A DNA stretch of 8,695 bases from Oscillospiraceae bacterium (GTDB taxonomy: Bacteria > Bacillota > Clostridia > Oscillospirales > Oscillospiraceae). Location: the NCBI GenBank assembly GCA_024404735.1, contig JAKSPP010000059.1, positions 1 through 8,695 on the forward strand, written 5' to 3'. The translations under genes were made by a program, and so were the position numbers. Under the pieces are notes generated by a model, which saw only the letters and a list, made by a program, of their open reading frames with translations, did not search any database and was not told where the DNA came from. This document shows positions 6,037 to 8,695 of the stretch, one piece after another; the first letter of the stretch is position 1; each line of letters begins with the position of its first letter.

Positions 6037-6921
6037 ATGGCAGACATAGAATATACACGCAAGTTCGGAGACCGCAAGGAAGGCAGACTTCTGCGCTCCC
6101 TCTCCCCCTTCTATAACTTCATTCCCTACATTATGATTACCCGCAACGATGCCTCAAACCACTTTGAGGATAAGGTTGAAATAAGTGAGGCGGAGCGCTG
6201 GTTCCGTGAGAAGCGCACAGAGGGCTTCAAGGGCATGGGCATGCTGCACCTCTTCATTGCCGCATACTGCCGTACCTGCGCCCTTTATCCCGGTCTTAAC
6301 CGCTTTATCGCAGGAAGACGCATTTACGCAAGAAACAATATCGAAATCGTCCTCACCGTCAAGAGAGAGATGAAGGTTGACGCCGATGAGACCACCATAA
6401 AGGTTATAATCGACCCCACCGACACCATCTTCGATGTTTACAGAAAGCTCGGCGAGAAGGTTGACGAAATTAAGGCAAATGACGGCGATAACAATACCGA
6501 GCAGATTGCGGGTCTTCTCTGCAAGCTCCCCCGCCCCATTCTCAAGTTTGCCATCGGCGTAATAAAAATCCTTGATTACTTCGGAATTCTGCCTCAGGCA
6601 GTTATGGATGCAAGTCCCTTCCACGGCTCAATGATTATTACAGACTTAGGCTCTCTGGGCATTCCCCCCATTTATCATCACCTCTACAACTTCGGTACTC
6701 TTCCCACCTTCATCGCCTTCGGCGGCAAGAGAAGAACCTATGAGGTTGATATGCACGGCAATGTCCTTGAAAAGAAGTACGTTGACTACAAGTGCGTCCT
6801 TGATGAGCGTACCGTTGACGGTCTTTACTACGCAAACGCCTTCAGACAGATGAAGCACTTCCTTAAAAATCCTTCCCTTCTGGAGCAGCCTCTGGAAAAC
6901 CCCAGAAGCGATGTTCTTTAA
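6037..6921 (+). CDS. Stand-alone 2-oxoacid dehydrogenase E2 catalytic-domain (CAT-fold)-like protein, catalytic His replaced
   Basis: A 294-residue cytoplasmic protein resembling the acyltransferase core of E2 subunits and chloramphenicol acetyltransferase. It has no lipoyl or E1/E3-binding domain, and no E1 or E3 gene is nearby, so it is not part of a normal dehydrogenase complex. Matching features are PGLNRFIAGRRIYARNNIEI (85-104), where E2 has 'P.lNa...g..i......i.iav'; a strand around MIITDLGSLGI (199-209), like the 'T.SNlG..G' segment; and a C-terminal motif LDERTVDG (255-262), equivalent to 'DHRxxDG'. The catalytic histidine position holds E257, while R258, D261 and G262 are kept. The protein may use another mechanism, bind an acyl-CoA without catalysis, or be structural. 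AGGAGA (6025-6030) precedes the ATG by six bases. It is the last gene of the operon and is followed by a terminator. Confidence 0.8.
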   Translation: MADIEYTRKFGDRKEGRLLRSLSPFYNFIPYIMITRNDASNHFEDKVEISEAERWFREKRTEGFKGMGMLHLFIAAYCRTCALYPGLNRFIAGRRIYARNNIEIVLTVKREMKVDADETTIKVIIDPTDTIFDVYRKLGEKVDEIKANDGDNNTEQIAGLLCKLPRPILKFAIGVIKILDYFGILPQAVMDASPFHGSMIITDLGSLGIPPIYHHLYNFGTLPTFIAFGGKRRTYEVDMHGNVLEKKYVDYKCVLDERTVDGLYYANAFRQMKHFLKNPSLLEQPLENPRSDVL

Positions 6922-6942
6922 GGAATAAAAACAGATACGATT

Positions 6943-6988
6943 ACTCCCCCCGCACGGCCCGAAAACAGGCAGTGAGGGGGGTGTTTTT
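6943..6988 (+). terminator. Intrinsic terminator ending the rpiB-to-E2-like operon
   Basis: CCCCCC (6946-6951) pairs with GGGGGG (6976-6981), flanked by AC/GT outside (6943-6944 with 6983-6984, across a T:T mismatch). Inside are CAC/GTG (6953-6955 with 6972-6974) and GCC/GGC (6957-6959 with 6968-6970). Five T follow (6984-6988). The stem has mismatches but a strong GC core, and it sits 22 bases after the stop. Confidence 0.8.
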
Positions 6989-6989
6989 C

Positions 6990-7018
6990 TTGATTTCCGA
7001 TTTTGTTTATGATAGTAT
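6990..7018 (+). promoter_or_regulatory. Possible promoter for the DUF1576-like gene
   Basis: TTGATT (6990-6995), a 17-base spacer and TAGTAT (7013-7018) each match four of six consensus bases, just after the upstream terminator. Transcription would begin near 7025, downstream of the alternative in-frame starts TTG 7003 and ATG 7009. This supports the ATG at 7069 as the real start. Confidence 0.38.
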
Positions 7019-7068
7019 TTTCATCAGGAAATACGAAGAGACACAGACAGGGGGCTTTACGTGAAATA

Positions 7069-8343
7069 ATGATTAAAAAAACTCTCTATTATTTGCATAA
7101 GGATATGTATCTTGAGCTATTTGCAGCGCTGCTGTTAATCCTCAGCTTTTGCTTTGAACCTGCCTCCTCTGTATTTGCAGGCTACGTAAAAATCATCACC
7201 TCCCCTTCGATTCTCCTCACAGATTATGTCTATATCGCCGGAACGGGAGCAACTCTCTTAAATGTCGCAAGTGTTCTTATTTTTAATATAATACTGGTTA
7301 AGCTTCTGGATTTAAGAATAACCGGGCCTATTTATGCGGGCATGTTTATGGTTGTCGGCTTTTCCTTTTTCGGAAAGAATCTGATTAACACCCTTCCTAT
7401 TTTATTCGGCATATGGCTTTATACCCGACATAAGAAAATATCCTGCAGAAGCGTTATTCTGGCAATATTTTTCTCAACGGGCATTTCCCCAATCGTAAGC
7501 TACTGCTTCTTCGGCTTCGGTCTGCGCCTTTATCTGAGTATTCCTCTCGGAATTATATGCGGTGTAATCGTCGGCTTCATTGTTCCCGCTTACTCTGCAC
7601 ACACCAACATTTTCCACTCGGGCTACAACATTTACAACACAGGCTTTGCCCTCGGAATTATCTCCGCTTTATTTTACAGCCTGTTTTCCGCATGCGGACT
7701 GAGTACGCAGACGGTAAGACTTTATGACTCCTCCCACGCGGTTTTGTTTGAGGTTCTTCTCGGCTCTGTTTGCATTATTTTTATTTTGATAGCAGTTCTG
7801 ACCGACAAAACTGTATTCCCGAAATACAGGAAGCTTCTTAAAACCTCGGGAAAATTAATAAGCGATTACATCGGCGATTTTTCGATTGAAACGGTAATGC
7901 TGAACTTCGGAATAACGGGTCTGTTTCTTCTTGTGCTTGTTTTTATATTCGGCATACCTCTTAACGGCATTATTTTCGGAAGCATCATTTCCGTTCTGGG
8001 CTGCTGTGCCTTCGGACTTCATATAAGAAACATTCTTCCGGTCTGGGTTGGCTGCGCACTTGCAATTCTGTTAAAGCTTGCTGTCAGAGAGGGCTTTTAT
8101 CTGGATGCGGAAAAGGATTTATCCATGATAGTTGCCTTTATTTTCGCAACGGGTCTTGCCCCCTTCAGCAGAAAATACGGCACGGTTTACGGAATAGCAG
8201 GCGGATTTATGCACATTATACTTACGCCCCTTATGATTGCCCTTCAGGGCGGCTTTGATTTGTACAATAACGGTTTTTCCGCAGGCTTCGAGGCATCCAT
8301 ATTATTTGTCTGCGCTGAAAAAATATTCAACAAGGAGAAATAA
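7069..8343 (+). CDS. DUF1576-like polytopic membrane protein
   Basis: A 424-residue integral membrane protein with roughly ten to twelve hydrophobic helices separated by short loops. It is most like the DUF1576 family of Firmicutes, whose function is unknown; a transporter role is inference. Two copies of the motif [G][YF][ND]xYNxGFxxG are visible: GYNIYNTGFALG (185-196) and GFDLYNNGFSAG (395-406). Other segments also recur in order about 210-225 residues apart, so the protein is built of two related halves. The reading frame stays open upstream to TTG 7003 and ATG 7009, but those lack a well-placed ribosome binding site and add a polar leader (MFMIVFSSGNTKRHRQ) unlike the hydrophobic body. 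I chose ATG 7069, although its AGGGGG site (7049-7054) is fourteen bases away. The next gene starts one base after its stop. Confidence 0.8.
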   Translation: MIKKTLYYLHKDMYLELFAALLLILSFCFEPASSVFAGYVKIITSPSILLTDYVYIAGTGATLLNVASVLIFNIILVKLLDLRITGPIYAGMFMVVGFSFFGKNLINTLPILFGIWLYTRHKKISCRSVILAIFFSTGISPIVSYCFFGFGLRLYLSIPLGIICGVIVGFIVPAYSAHTNIFHSGYNIYNTGFALGIISALFYSLFSACGLSTQTVRLYDSSHAVLFEVLLGSVCIIFILIAVLTDKTVFPKYRKLLKTSGKLISDYIGDFSIETVMLNFGITGLFLLVLVFIFGIPLNGIIFGSIISVLGCCAFGLHIRNILPVWVGCALAILLKLAVREGFYLDAEKDLSMIVAFIFATGLAPFSRKYGTVYGIAGGFMHIILTPLMIALQGGFDLYNNGFSAGFEASILFVCAEKIFNKEK

Positions 8344-8344
8344 A

Positions 8345-8677
8345 ATGCAGAGAAATCAGAAAATTTGCAAGCTTATTGAAGAGCTTTCCCTTTATATTCT
8401 CGAAAATCACTCCTCCTCAATCAACATTGACATAAGAGAGGAAGACAAAAAGGACGTAATTACCTTCACAACAGACATTCTTTCGGATAAAACAGAGAGC
8501 TTTCTCAGGGAGAATATAGTCCCGAAAAGGCTGTGCGAGGTCGAGGAATACGCATGGGAGCTTATGGGTGAGGGTGCCTCAGACGACGACTTCAAAATCG
8601 TCAGCGCCCTTATTAATGAGGTTTCCTTTGAAAACAGTGATAACAAAACCATAATAAGACTGGTTCGATATGAATAA
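8345..8677 (+). CDS. Small acidic protein of unknown function, translated with the DUF1576-like gene
   Basis: A predicted 110-residue soluble protein with no signal peptide or membrane helix. I do not recognise a family. It starts with an amphipathic helix (about 5-21), then an acidic, beta-strand-like stretch INIDIREEDKKDVITFTTDI (26-45), a helical acidic middle (50-90) and a basic final strand KTIIRLVRYE (101-110). The ATG at 8345 was chosen because AAGGAG (8332-8337) lies seven bases upstream, inside the end of the membrane-protein gene, and the stop of that gene is at 8341-8343. The frame is open further upstream, to 8237, but only as overlap with the membrane-protein gene. One-base spacing implies translational coupling and suggests a cytoplasmic partner or regulator of the DUF1576-like protein, which is inference. 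An A run follows the stop, and the window ends before any terminator could be judged. Confidence 0.75.
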   Translation: MQRNQKICKLIEELSLYILENHSSSINIDIREEDKKDVITFTTDILSDKTESFLRENIVPKRLCEVEEYAWELMGEGASDDDFKIVSALINEVSFENSDNKTIIRLVRYE

Positions 8678-8695
8678 AAAAAGCTGTGTCCCGAA

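Noticed and set aside
7003..7068. Longer version of the DUF1576-like protein from TTG 7003 or ATG 7009
   Set aside because: No suitable ribosome binding site, a polar leader unlike the rest of the protein, and a likely transcription start near 7025 that would exclude it.
8237..8344. Upstream extension of the last gene to 8237
   Set aside because: It fully overlaps the end of the membrane-protein gene in another frame. The ATG at 8345 has a well-placed AAGGAG.
8678..8695. A run and GCTGTGTCCCGAA after the last stop as the start of a bidirectional terminator
   Set aside because: The window ends before a second arm can be seen.

Overview
The window most likely comes from an anaerobic Clostridia-type member of the Bacillota, perhaps a gut or rumen Oscillospirales-like lineage. 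The evidence is AGGAG-type ribosome binding sites before most genes, two short lipoproteins with lipobox cysteines, a propionate CoA-transferase-like enzyme, an iron-sulfur-flavoprotein-like reductase and a DUF1576-type membrane protein. The assignment to Clostridia is inference; the order is a guess. All nine supported genes lie on the + strand. There are no tRNA or rRNA genes, CRISPR arrays or insertion sequences, and no gene-free stretch exceeds about 160 bases.

Region 1 (about 1-2713) is a loose row of four genes: a HAD-family phosphatase (66-695), a flavodoxin-fold FMN reductase with an Isf-like cysteine motif (730-1257), an LppM-like lipoprotein with a second, C-terminal membrane anchor (1333-2133) and a small lipoprotein with a BspA-repeat-like segment (2208-2672). 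It ends at a clear intrinsic terminator (2678-2713).

Region 2 (2735-6988) is the best-defined unit and the most interesting. A near-consensus promoter (TTGACA, 17 bases, TAAAAT) drives four closely packed genes, closed by a GC-rich terminator. They are ribose-5-phosphate isomerase B, a membrane-anchored DUF4015/GHL-type TIM-barrel protein, a class I CoA-transferase related to propionate CoA-transferase, and a stand-alone protein with the fold of the E2 acyltransferase catalytic domain. Two of the four lack a residue expected at the presumed active site: Asp to Ser in the GHL protein and His to Glu in the E2-like protein. A hairpin appears to hide the ribosome binding site of the second gene right after the rpiB stop. 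One hypothesis is that the CoA-transferase makes an acyl-CoA whose acyl group is handled by the E2-like protein, with an extracytoplasmic carbohydrate role for the GHL protein. Nothing in the sequence proves this.

Region 3 (about 6990-8677) holds a DUF1576-like polytopic membrane protein, made visibly of two related halves, followed after one base by a 110-residue acidic soluble protein of unknown function. The two are almost certainly translated together and may work together.
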